This document shows positions 8,992 to 16,347 of a stretch of 37,727 nucleotides of DNA, piece after piece; position 1 is the stretch's first letter; each line of letters opens with the position of its first letter. The stretch lies in NCBI GenBank assembly GCA_003023745.1, contig PXYV01000034.1, positions 1 through 37,727 on the forward strand, in the 5' to 3' direction. The stretch comes from Sulfobacillus acidophilus. GTDB taxonomy: Bacteria; Bacillota; Sulfobacillia; Sulfobacillales; Sulfobacillaceae. The notes beneath the pieces are model-generated. The model was not told the DNA's origin. It saw only the letters and a list, made by a program, of their open reading frames with translations, and did no database searches. The position numbers were made by a program, and so were the translations under genes.

Positions 8992-9005
8992 GGCAAGGGC
9001 CTTCG

Positions 9006-9134
9006 ATGAACGAAGTGGCGTGGACAGTCGTGATGATTGCAGCCGCATCTGATCAATATGGCTTAGCTACTCCTGGCGAACGTCAAAGACACAAGGACGG
9101 GCAAGCGAAAGGAAGGCATAATTGTGTACTTTGA
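9006..9134 (+). CDS. Possible 42-residue small protein
   Basis: A short frame sits between ppc and the MaoC gene and overlaps the latter's start by 11 bases. It begins MNEVAWTVVMIAAASDQYG, with a mildly hydrophobic stretch (residues 5-14) and a basic tail. A weak GGCAAGG lies upstream. Placement and overlap would fit a coupled leader or small protein, but length and lack of any recognised family make it doubtful. Confidence 0.2.
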   Translation: MNEVAWTVVMIAAASDQYGLATPGERQRHKDGQAKGRHNCVL

Positions 9135-9561
9135 GGCATTCCGGGCGGGTGCTGTGTATCGGCTACAGCCAGTAACGCTCTCGGCCGCCGAAATCGTGGC
9201 ATTTGCCCGCGAATTTGATCCGCAGCGCATTCATGTTGATCCAAATTTTGCGGCGCAGGGTCCCTTCGGAGGTCTGATTGCGTCCGGATATCACACACTG
9301 GCGGCGGTCTGGAAAAGATGGATTGAGGCAGGGGTGCTGGGTGATGAATCGATGGGTGGACCGGGGTTGGATGAAGTGAAATGGCTGGCCCCGGTGCGGC
9401 CCGACGATGTATTGAACACGACTGTGACGATTTCGACAACGCGCCGTTCTGAAAGGCTTGAGCGCGGCATCGTGTCCTTACACTTTGACGTCGTCAACCA
9501 AGATGGCATTCGCGTCATGACATGTGACGGGGCTGTGATGGTACAGCTGGCACCGAGGTAA
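9124..9561 (+). CDS. MaoC-like (hotdog) acyl dehydratase
   Basis: A 145-residue single-hotdog protein of the MaoC/(R)-hydratase family, which adds water to or removes it from acyl-CoA or acyl-ACP thioesters. The catalytic hydratase-2 motif is present near residues 28-58: AFAREFDPQRIHVDP (catalytic Asp and His) followed by PFGGLIASGYHT. The C-terminal strand pattern VMTCDGAVMVQL is typical. It starts at GTG 9124 behind AAGGAAGG. A separate promoter appears to drive the next gene, so an operon with the acyl-reductase-like gene is not certain, but adjacency suggests both act on fatty acyl thioesters. Confidence 0.85.
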   Translation: MYFEAFRAGAVYRLQPVTLSAAEIVAFAREFDPQRIHVDPNFAAQGPFGGLIASGYHTLAAVWKRWIEAGVLGDESMGGPGLDEVKWLAPVRPDDVLNTTVTISTTRRSERLERGIVSLHFDVVNQDGIRVMTCDGAVMVQLAPR

Positions 9562-9610
9562 TCGGGTAGGCGTTTTGCTGGTCTTGACGCTATCGATCAA
9601 CTCCGGGCTG

Positions 9611-9619
9611 TGATACAAT
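9611..9619 (+). promoter_or_regulatory. Extended -10 promoter before acyl-reductase-like gene
   Basis: TGATACAAT matches an extended -10 (TGnTATAAT). No good -35 at 17 bases is seen, which such promoters can do without. Transcription would start near 9626, so ATG 9618 lies upstream of the transcript start and cannot be the start codon if this promoter is used. Confidence 0.45.
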
Positions 9620-9637
9620 GTGCACAGTTTTGTGCAC
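9619..9637. promoter_or_regulatory. Candidate operator: TGTGCAC tandem repeat
   Basis: TGTGCAC occurs twice, at 9619-9625 and 9631-9637, with a 12-base period. Each copy contains the palindrome GTGCAC. The pair overlaps the -10 edge and the inferred transcription start, the place where a repressor would block initiation. No regulator gene is adjacent, so the binding protein is unknown. Confidence 0.35.
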
Positions 9638-9650
9638 GGAGGTGGGCCCC

Positions 9651-10733
9651 ATACGTCGATTTGCGTTTATTATTCATCCATTGCGTTTTGACGATTTTGC
9701 GCGTAAGTATCCGATGACACGCCATTTGCCCGAAAAGCTGGTACAGTGGGCGTTTAAACAGGTGGGGCCAGTAAACGCAGGCCATGTGACAGGCGTGTGT
9801 TCGCCCACTGGAGAAGAATTGGAGGGGTGGCTCATTGGTCTTCCTCTCACGCCGCAGATTCTTTTGCAATCTCCCTATGACTGGGTGTTAGGCAAACTCT
9901 TGCAGGCCGTCAAGATGGCCGAAGAGCTGGGTGCTGAAATTGTAGGATTAGGGGCATTTACCAAGATTGCCGGCGATCGTGGGGTAACTCTATCCCAAAA
10001 GGTGTCGATTCCTGTTACCACGGGCAACTCTTACACGACCGCGACGGCGGTGGAAGGGACGCTGTTGGCGGCGGCTCGCATGCAACTGGATCTGAGGCAG
10101 GTGCAGGCCGCTGTGATCGGTGCCACGGGTGCTATTGGTCGTGCCGCGACCAAACTGTTGGCGGAACAGGTACGGCACATTACATTGGTGGCACGCACGC
10201 CAGACGATTTGCGCACCCTGCAGGCAGAGCTTCAACGAGAGAATCCAGAGGTGCTGGTGGACTGGACGACGGATATCGCTAGTGCCGTCCGTTCCGCCGA
10301 CGTCGTGCTGGCGGTATCGTCGGCGACGGGCGTCATTGTGGATCCGGAAGATTTGAAGCCGGGCGCCGTCGTCACGGATGTTGCGCGTCCTCGCAATTTG
10401 TCGCGCGCGGTCATGGATCAACGCCGAGATGTTTTAGTGCTCGATGGGGGCGTGATTCAAGTGCCAGGGGATCGGGCCGACATGGGATTTGATTTTGGCT
10501 TTCCACCGCAAATGGTGGAGGCTTGTATGGCCGAAACAATGATTTTAGCTTTAGAAGGCCAACTGGAGTGCTTTACGCTGGGAGCGCGCATTGAAGTCGC
10601 GCGCGTGCGCGAAATCCGTGCGTTGGCTGAGAAGCACGGGTTTTCATTGGCCGGATTTCGTCGATTTGAGCGTGCTATTGACGATGGGGAAGTGGAACGG
10701 GTGCGGTTGGCAGCGCGAAGCGCGTCGGCATAA
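9651..10733 (+). CDS. Acyl-ACP-reductase-like NAD(P)-dependent oxidoreductase
   Basis: A roughly 360-residue protein of the family often annotated as shikimate-dehydrogenase-like and related to cyanobacterial long-chain acyl-[acyl-carrier-protein] reductase. The order of features matches: FAFIIHPLRF start, IVGLGAFTKIAGDRGVTLS, the TTGNSYTTATAVEG segment, a Rossmann loop VIGATGAIGRAA near residue 155, VLDGGVIQVPG, and a conserved Cys near residue 291 in VEACMAETMILALEGQ, where the cyanobacterial enzyme has its thioester-forming cysteine. The reaction there is reduction of acyl-ACP to fatty aldehyde. The start is unclear: ATG 9618 overlaps the -10, GTG 9642 overlaps the GGAGG site, and the family start aligns with ATA 9651, eight bases after GGAGG. 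Convergent with the flavin-reductase-like gene. Confidence 0.75.
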   Translation: MRRFAFIIHPLRFDDFARKYPMTRHLPEKLVQWAFKQVGPVNAGHVTGVCSPTGEELEGWLIGLPLTPQILLQSPYDWVLGKLLQAVKMAEELGAEIVGLGAFTKIAGDRGVTLSQKVSIPVTTGNSYTTATAVEGTLLAAARMQLDLRQVQAAVIGATGAIGRAATKLLAEQVRHITLVARTPDDLRTLQAELQRENPEVLVDWTTDIASAVRSADVVLAVSSATGVIVDPEDLKPGAVVTDVARPRNLSRAVMDQRRDVLVLDGGVIQVPGDRADMGFDFGFPPQMVEACMAETMILALEGQLECFTLGARIEVARVREIRALAEKHGFSLAGFRRFERAIDDGEVERVRLAARSASA

Positions 10734-10752
10734 GTCGACGCGCCGGGGCCAT

Positions 10753-11160
10753 TTAACCAGTGTAAAACCATCCGGTGTTCCACATATCCAAGGGCTGAGG
10801 CTCGGGTTGACGTACACCGGCATCAATGACCTCCGCTACGTAAACGGTGTGATCGCCTCGTGCGACGGTGTCGGTGACTTGGCATTCAACCCAAGCCGGC
10901 AATTCTGTCGGCAATGGTGCGCCGGTTCGAGGTCCCGGCGTGAATGGGTGACCGTTGAGAGACTGTCCTTGGCGTTGGCTGGGGCGAAAGAAGTCTTGCG
11001 CGACCGATTTTTGATCAGTTCCCAGCACGTTGAGGGCAAATTGTTGGCTGCCGTCGATAAGGGGGTGAGCATGACTGTCATTGTTACCGTGAGTTGCAGT
11101 TAAGTTGTAAAGGCCATAGGTAAAGAGGCGCAAGACTTGCTCTTTCACGGCTGTTTCCAT
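10753..11160 (-). CDS. Flavin-reductase-like protein with internal deletion
   Basis: A 135-residue protein related to the flavin reductase (FMN-binding split barrel) family. It opens METAVKEQVLRLFTYGLYNL and later has HAHPLI, FALNVLG, FFRP and HPFTPGPRTGAPL, all typical positions. Between LTATHGNN (ends near residue 30) and DSHAHPLI, however, the roughly 20-25 residues usually carrying the (S/T)VNW...SFEPP...AVK strands and flavin contacts are missing. The reading frame is kept, so this looks like a clean in-frame deletion; loss of flavin binding is likely but not certain. Start ATG 11160 follows AAAGGA; an upstream in-frame extension to 11313 has no family support. Convergent with the previous gene. 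Confidence 0.65.
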   Translation of the reverse strand: METAVKEQVLRLFTYGLYNLTATHGNNDSHAHPLIDGSQQFALNVLGTDQKSVAQDFFRPSQRQGQSLNGHPFTPGPRTGAPLPTELPAWVECQVTDTVARGDHTVYVAEVIDAGVRQPEPQPLDMWNTGWFYTG

Positions 11161-11327
11161 CGTGTCCACGTCCTTTGTCAGATATGGTAAAAAATGTATT
11201 CTTAGGGTAACAGAGAAGGCCTGGACTGACAAGGGCGCAGCTGACCGCGCCGCGTGTCCGAATTGCTGCGACAGTGGATAAAAACCCAGGGAATTGTGCT
11301 CTGACAATCCCACATAGCTCCGAGGGT

Positions 11328-11336
11328 TGGTACAAT
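11328..11336 (+). promoter_or_regulatory. Extended -10 promoter before zinc-ribbon gene
   Basis: TGGTACAAT matches TGnTATAAT at five of six -10 bases plus the TG extension. It lies 38 bases before the preferred start codon. No -35 at proper distance is evident. Confidence 0.4.
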
Positions 11337-11373
11337 AAGGGGAAGAGGGGCGATTTTTATGGAGGGGAAGGGC

Positions 11374-12084
11374 ATGGCTGAAAAGGCAGCGTCACCGCGT
11401 CTTACGTGTCCGCAATGTGGGGAAACCGTACTACCGGAAGACAAGTTTTGTTTTCACTGCGGGCGACGCCTTAAAGTAAGGCAGACGCCTTCTGTCCAAG
11501 AGTCCAAACCCCGTCATTTCCCGCAATGGCCGTTGGCGTTAGTGGGGATATTGGCGCTCGTGTTGGCGGGCTATGTGGTACATCATGAATCCAGTACACT
11601 GGCGCGTTTGCCGAAGAGGGTTGCAAGTCCTAACCCTATATCCGTGCCAAAGCGAGCGCCGCATGCCAAGGTCCCTCCTTCTTTACATCCGGTGGTGACA
11701 ACCACTACAACCTATCCTGGCTCCATGCCTTCGTCTGCAAGTTGGACGCCCGAGGTTGAGAGTTACCAGAATGTGCAGTTTGAGGTGCGATTACCAGCAG
11801 CCATGCATAATGCTTTAGGGGCGTCCGCGGGATCGTGGAGTTGGGGAACTACCAATGGACTTGACCGTGTGACGCTGTCTGTGGTATCAGCCAAGCCTTC
11901 CTCAGCAACGGTGAACTTGGGCCCTAACACGTATGGCACGTCCATTACGCAGACGGCGAGTACGGCATCCCAGAATCTTTTCGTGACATGGGCTCCACAC
12001 AAATGGTTGGAGGTTTCTATGACCGTGCCAAAAGGCCACGTCAATTGGTTAGGCGGTATCGCGACGAGCGTTCGGATTAGTTGA
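11374..12084 (+). CDS. Zinc-ribbon single-pass membrane protein
   Basis: A 236-residue protein with a clear three-part build. An N-terminal zinc ribbon is formed by CPQCGETV and FCFHCGRRL (two CxxC pairs about 16 residues apart). One membrane helix follows (about residues 48-64, ALVGILALVLAGYVV). Then come a Pro/Ser/Thr-rich linker and a beta-rich C-terminal domain of about 120 residues, most likely outside the cell. Such zinc_ribbon_2 fusions are common in Bacillota, and the ribbon is often a cytoplasmic anchor or interaction module; the external domain is unrecognised. ATG 11374 follows GGAGGGG; ATG 11359 with GGAAGAGGGG upstream is an alternative. Function unknown. Confidence 0.7.
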   Translation: MAEKAASPRLTCPQCGETVLPEDKFCFHCGRRLKVRQTPSVQESKPRHFPQWPLALVGILALVLAGYVVHHESSTLARLPKRVASPNPISVPKRAPHAKVPPSLHPVVTTTTTYPGSMPSSASWTPEVESYQNVQFEVRLPAAMHNALGASAGSWSWGTTNGLDRVTLSVVSAKPSSATVNLGPNTYGTSITQTASTASQNLFVTWAPHKWLEVSMTVPKGHVNWLGGIATSVRIS

Positions 12085-12244
12085 CCTCGAGCCAGCGTTC
12101 TGGTGCAGTGGGCGAAGGTGAATAGAACAAATGACTGAGTGGTCCGGTTTGGACCATCCGGCAAGGCGCGAGCTGGGAGTTCACCTTGACAGAATTGGGC
12201 GGGACCATAGGCTTATAAGGTTGTATTAGAGGGGAAGGACCCCT

Positions 12245-12427
12245 ATGACGTCCGGGCACCTCAGATTTTCCACATTTAGATCTCCCCCAAAAGTGCCAAT
12301 GCTCCAAAAGCCCATACGGGATCATGCTGGCCACCGAAAAGGGATTTGGCCACCTATTTTTGGCCTTGAAATTGGGGAAGACCATATCGAAGCTTTGGTC
12401 AGGTTTTCGGAAGCCGTTTCTGATTAG
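12245..12427 (+). CDS. Possible 60-residue small protein
   Basis: A short frame (starts MTSGHLRFSTFRSPP, ends EALVRFSEAVSD) with GGGGAAGGA five bases before its ATG. A TTGACA at 12187 lies upstream but lacks a good -10 at 17 bases. The ribosome binding site sits in the loop of a hairpin, AGGGG-AAGGA-CCCCT (12229-12243), and CATAGG at about 12207 can pair with CCTATG over the start codon, so initiation could be structure-controlled. No family recognised; basic first half, acidic second half. It borders the AT-rich island. Confidence 0.28.
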   Translation: MTSGHLRFSTFRSPPKVPMLQKPIRDHAGHRKGIWPPIFGLEIGEDHIEALVRFSEAVSD

Positions 12428-12703
12428 CGTCTTGAATAGACTAAAAGCTAATATAATCACAGGTCGGTTGTAGTGGTGAGTGTTTTACACCGGAAACGAT
12501 AACGAACAAGGCAATTATGAATCAATATATCGAATAATGTACGAATGAAAGAGAGATATTTCTGACGCTAACGCTCCATAGTCTGTATGTGGTGTCCTAA
12601 TTAGATTTCATGGCGGAACACTTTCGATTGCGTCAGTTCGTCGATATGTTTTAGATTTTATTGTCGGACCTCATAAAATTATTAAGGTGCTCAGGAGAAT
12701 TTA
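12428..12703. other. AT-rich gap at the left edge of the island
   Basis: Base composition drops visibly here compared with the genes to the left. No gene, repeat or attachment site was identified. The only recognisable signal is the promoter that follows at 12704. Confidence 0.4.
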
Positions 12704-12732
12704 TTGATATTTCCGCGAATGTACTGTATTAT
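12704..12732 (+). promoter_or_regulatory. Sigma-A-type promoter of the island operon
   Basis: TTGATA (12704-12709), a 17-base spacer, then TATTAT (12727-12732): each hexamer matches consensus at five of six positions. Transcription would begin near 12739, giving a leader of about 73 bases before the first gene. It is the best-looking promoter in the window and plausibly drives the genes up to 18484. Confidence 0.6.
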
Positions 12733-12811
12733 AGCTCCAATCTCTTGAGTTGTTGCTTTGTGTGTCAAGAGAGGATGGTTGTGAGAAAGAAGTGACATTC
12801 CTACGAGCGAA

Positions 12812-14071
12812 TTGACACATACACGAGATCTGGACATTCGAATTGGTCAGTGGATGGATAGTCATCGCGGTGCGTTAATTAGCATGGTTCAGGAGTTTAT
12901 TCAGTTGTCCTCCATTAATTCACCGCCGACTGGAGGTGAAAAGACTGCCCAAAACGTCCTTGGCCATTGGTTTCGACAGTTAGGTCTTACAGTAGACGAA
13001 TATGATATTAATTTGGTTCCGGGTATTAGAGAACATCCGGCGTGGCGTGAATTAGGGCGTGACTATGACAACAGGCCGAATGTTATGGCCTGCCTTCAAG
13101 GTGGCGGAGCAGGACCTTCGCTGCTCTTCACAGGACACATTGATACGGTTGGATTGTGCGAAGATGAATTGTGGCAGCATCGGCCCTTCGCTGGAGATTT
13201 TGACGGCGAGTCAATCTTTGGATTGGGAGCCTTCGACATGAAGGGCGGATTGGTGGCAGGCATGATGGCCATTCGATGTCTTGTGGAGTTAGGTGTGAGA
13301 TTGACGGGTTCATTATATTTTGAGAGCGTAGTGGACGAGGAGTATGGAGGAGCGAACGCTACGTTGGCCGGAAGACTTCGCTATCCCCACATTGACGGAG
13401 CTATTTTGATGGAACCAACAAACCTTCGAATTGCGAACGGTCACTTAAATACAAGTGTTTGGAACCTAGCAGTTCGAGGGCATGCCGGTCGTTCGTTTTC
13501 TGGAGAGTTGACGATTAATCCAGCAAAAACTTTGATCAATATGGTTCAGTGGTTAGGCGAATTTTTCACATCACGAGGTTACGACGAGAGTAAACCAGCG
13601 GGTAGCGCATGGGAAATAGACCGTATACATGCAGGACCCAGTGTGGAGTTCATGGGAACACGAGTTCCGCCTAGTGCGTCAGTTACGTTTTGGGTCGAAG
13701 GACAGGTTGAGGATAATCCGGATATTCTTGGTCAAATGGCAGACCACTTAAATAGGCGGTACGATCCCGGCACATATGAGCTGGTTCCGGTGATACCGCC
13801 ATTGTGGGGTAGCCAGATTGCGTCAGATCATCCTCTGGTCGCCGTGGTCCAGCAATCCATGCGCCTTTGGGACGGTGATGACACTGTCATTACGGCGCCT
13901 TTTGCATGTGACGGAGCGATGTTCAATCGACACAGCCAGACTCCTTTAGTGATCTTGGGACCACAAGGAGGTAACGCCCATAGTGCTGACGAGTTTGTTC
14001 AGGTAGAAAGCCTAGTCACGTTGAGCAAGGTGTTAGCCTGTACAGCTGTCGAATGGTGCAAAGGATTCTAG
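12812..14071 (+). CDS. M20 family metallo-amidohydrolase (ArgE/DapE type)
   Basis: A 419-residue cytoplasmic zinc hydrolase of the M20 ArgE/DapE/CPG2 group, which cleaves N-acyl or peptide bonds. The metal and catalytic residues are all present: FTGHIDTVG (His and catalytic Asp), GLGAFDMKGGLVAG (bridging Asp), VVDEEYGGANAT (general-base Glu pair), ILMEPTN (Glu ligand) and GNAHSADEFV (last His). The dimerisation domain lies between. The start is TTG 12812; the site upstream is weak (ACGAGCGAA), so initiation could differ slightly. As first gene of an operon with a sugar importer and a NagA-type deacetylase, it probably de-acylates or deconjugates the imported compound; the substrate is unknown. 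Confidence 0.85.
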   Translation: MTHTRDLDIRIGQWMDSHRGALISMVQEFIQLSSINSPPTGGEKTAQNVLGHWFRQLGLTVDEYDINLVPGIREHPAWRELGRDYDNRPNVMACLQGGGAGPSLLFTGHIDTVGLCEDELWQHRPFAGDFDGESIFGLGAFDMKGGLVAGMMAIRCLVELGVRLTGSLYFESVVDEEYGGANATLAGRLRYPHIDGAILMEPTNLRIANGHLNTSVWNLAVRGHAGRSFSGELTINPAKTLINMVQWLGEFFTSRGYDESKPAGSAWEIDRIHAGPSVEFMGTRVPPSASVTFWVEGQVEDNPDILGQMADHLNRRYDPGTYELVPVIPPLWGSQIASDHPLVAVVQQSMRLWDGDDTVITAPFACDGAMFNRHSQTPLVILGPQGGNAHSADEFVQVESLVTLSKVLACTAVEWCKGF

Positions 14072-14110
14072 CGAATCGGCTAGTTTATGAGGAGAAGAGG
14101 GAGGATTATC

Positions 14111-15376
14111 ATGAGCAAAGCGCGTAAATTGAAGGCGGTAACCGGGATATCTGCCTTACTGATGGTTTGTGGCACTGCCACGGCGTTTGGCCGGGTTCCA
14201 GCTGCGACGGCGAAACCAGTGACCATAACCTTTGATGCAATGGAATACAGTGCCGCAGCGCTTAAGTTCTTTCCCAGATTTGCCAAGGAATTTGAAGCTA
14301 CCCACCCTAATATTAAAGTGAATGTTCGGGTGATCAGCTGGTCGTCAGGTGAACAAGTACTGAATACTGAGATTGGAGCAGGACACGCGCCAAACGTAGC
14401 GATTATCGGAACCCGATGGCTTCCGGGGTATGTTAATGATGGACTGATTCAGCCACTGACTTCTTATATGACTCCGTCGTTTACCCGTGAATTTTATCCG
14501 GCCGCCCTGGACTCGGTCAAATATAAGGGAACGGTATATGCGCTTCCGGAGGCTATGTCAGTACGGCTATTGGTGTACAACAAAAATCTTTTCAAAAAGG
14601 CAGGTATCGCTGGCCCGCCCAAGACATGGACTCAGTTGGCGGCCGATGCCATCAAAATACACAAAAAGACTGGCCAGTCCGGTTATGCTTTAGTGGGCTC
14701 GCAAGTTGAAACCTCACTCGACTACTGGTACCCGATGTGGGGATTCGGAGGGAAAATATTCAGCGGCGCAAGCGGGGCTGCGGCAGCCAGTCCGGCCGAC
14801 GTGAAGGCTTTGCAGTTCTTGGTTAACCTGATTCATAACGGGGGTACGGAAGCCAGTGTGACAGCGGCGACGCGAACCGGGCTTGAACCTGTCTTTGCGG
14901 CAGGTAAGATTGGCATGATGATCGATGGCCCGTGGTTGGTGGCTGATGCCTTAGCTGCTAAGCTTCCAGTTGGTGTTGCGAGTGTCCCCAGTCAACCTGG
15001 CGTTCCTGCAAAGAACGTTGCGATTACCGACTCGTTTGTGATGTTCAAAAATTCATCGAAAGCGCAACTGAAAGCTGCGTGGGAATTTACGCAGTTTATG
15101 TTTACCAAACCTGTGAGAACGTACTTTGATAAAGTTGAGGGTATGTTGCCAACTATGAAGATCGTGGGTCAGGAGCCGTTCTTCCGAAATTCTCCGGAGT
15201 TTGCTCCTTATCTTAAGGCATTGAACGGCCCAACGCGATTTGAACCTGTCGTCCCGGGTTTTCAAGCTGTTTCTCTGGCATACACCGATGCCGTAGAGGC
15301 TGCCTATAGTGGTTCGTTAAGTCCAAAGCAGGCACTCCAGCAGGCGGTCCCCAAGATAACAGCTGCGTTAAAGTAA
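14111..15376 (+). CDS. ABC transporter sugar-binding protein (family 1)
   Basis: A 421-residue extracytoplasmic solute-binding protein of the family-1 (MalE/UgpB-like) group. It has an N-terminal signal segment (MSKARKLKAVTGISALLMV...), then an alpha/beta binding fold with DGLIQPLTSYM, the hinge-region YALPEAMSVRLLVYNKNLFKKAG typical of this group, PKTWTQLAADA, and KIGMMIDGPW before the C-lobe. One cysteine sits in the signal region (LLMVCG), but the residues before it are not a good lipobox. ATG 14111 is preferred because GGGAGG ends six bases before it. A 13-pair hairpin follows the gene. Such proteins deliver oligosaccharides, amino sugars or glycerol phosphates to the two permeases encoded next. 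Confidence 0.9.
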   Translation: MSKARKLKAVTGISALLMVCGTATAFGRVPAATAKPVTITFDAMEYSAAALKFFPRFAKEFEATHPNIKVNVRVISWSSGEQVLNTEIGAGHAPNVAIIGTRWLPGYVNDGLIQPLTSYMTPSFTREFYPAALDSVKYKGTVYALPEAMSVRLLVYNKNLFKKAGIAGPPKTWTQLAADAIKIHKKTGQSGYALVGSQVETSLDYWYPMWGFGGKIFSGASGAAAASPADVKALQFLVNLIHNGGTEASVTAATRTGLEPVFAAGKIGMMIDGPWLVADALAAKLPVGVASVPSQPGVPAKNVAITDSFVMFKNSSKAQLKAAWEFTQFMFTKPVRTYFDKVEGMLPTMKIVGQEPFFRNSPEFAPYLKALNGPTRFEPVVPGFQAVSLAYTDAVEAAYSGSLSPKQALQQAVPKITAALK

Positions 15377-15399
15377 AGGAGTTAGAAGGTTAAATCACA

Positions 15400-15435
15400 G
15401 ACGAGAATCGCCGCTTTGTGGTGGCGGTTCTCGTC
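15400..15435 (+). other. 13-base-pair intercistronic hairpin after the binding-protein gene
   Basis: Arms GACGAGAATCGCC (15400-15412) and GGCGGTTCTCGTC (15423-15435) pair over 13 positions with one G-T pair and a 10-base loop. No T run follows, so it is not a standard terminator. It sits between the binding protein and the first permease, where such hairpins usually protect the upstream mRNA and let the binding protein be made in excess. Confidence 0.65.
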
Positions 15436-15453
15436 CGATGGGGAGTGCGGGGC

Positions 15454-16347
15454 GTGAAGAGACGACAAGGCCGCATTATTACCCGACATGTCGGGATTTT
15501 ATATTTGTTGCCAGCGATAATTTTAATCGGGTTGACCGTCGGATATCCGATTGTGCATATTGTAGAGATGGCCTTCGGTAATGTAAATACTTTTGGAACT
15601 ATAATGGGCTCCAATGGATTTCAGAATTTTAGTGGGCTGTGGGAGTCTGGATTTCCAGTGGTTATACGCAATACGGTTATTTGGACTTTAGGCATTCTCA
15701 TCCCCACGGTTCTATTATCCTTGACAATGGCCTATTCGCTTTCACTTCCAATCCGATTGCAACCATTTTTTCGAACCATTTCCATCGTCCCCTGGGCAAT
15801 ACCACTAACCATCGTGGCCATTTGGGGCAGTATGGCGTTTAATGCGTTATATGGACAGGTCGATACGGTATTGCTTGACCTGCATTTAATTTCCCATCGA
15901 ATTGGATGGCTGGCCTATGGAAAGACATCCTTGCCTGTCATGATACTAATTGGCATCTGGGTGTCTGTCCCTTTTACCACGTTGACATTGCTCGGGGGTA
16001 TTCAAGCAATCCCTCGTGATGTCATAGAAGCCAGTTCTATTGATGGCGCCCGAGGATTTTCGCGGTTCTCTCGAATTGTTCTCCCCTTAATTACTAATTC
16101 GGTTCAATTGGTGGTATTGATCAATCTGGCCTATATATTCAATTCCTTTCCTATTATATGGGTCATGACAGAGGGGGGGCCTGCTTATGCGTCCGCTACT
16201 GTTACCACATTTGTGTATCAATTGGCCTTTACGGATGGTCAGTTCGGTTACGCAGGAGCAGCCGCGCTTTTGGCTTTTATAGTACTTATTGGCGTCGCAC
16301 TTGGTTATGTTGCGTTATATAGGAAGACGGAAGGGGGGCTTTTATGA
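15454..16347 (+). CDS. ABC transporter permease, MalF/UgpA type
   Basis: A 297-residue inner-membrane permease with six hydrophobic segments and the permease-ATPase coupling signature EASSIDGARGFSRFSRIVLPLI (the EAA loop, near residue 190), which docks to the ATP-binding subunit. Sequence such as TEGGPAYASATVTTFVYQ near the end is typical of the first permease of sugar importers. GTG 15454 is chosen because GGGGAG lies eight bases before it and the protein then begins MKRRQGRIITRHVGIL; the longer form from 15418 would run through the hairpin. The stop overlaps the next start (ATGA). Confidence 0.92.
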   Translation: MKRRQGRIITRHVGILYLLPAIILIGLTVGYPIVHIVEMAFGNVNTFGTIMGSNGFQNFSGLWESGFPVVIRNTVIWTLGILIPTVLLSLTMAYSLSLPIRLQPFFRTISIVPWAIPLTIVAIWGSMAFNALYGQVDTVLLDLHLISHRIGWLAYGKTSLPVMILIGIWVSVPFTTLTLLGGIQAIPRDVIEASSIDGARGFSRFSRIVLPLITNSVQLVVLINLAYIFNSFPIIWVMTEGGPAYASATVTTFVYQLAFTDGQFGYAGAAALLAFIVLIGVALGYVALYRKTEGGLL

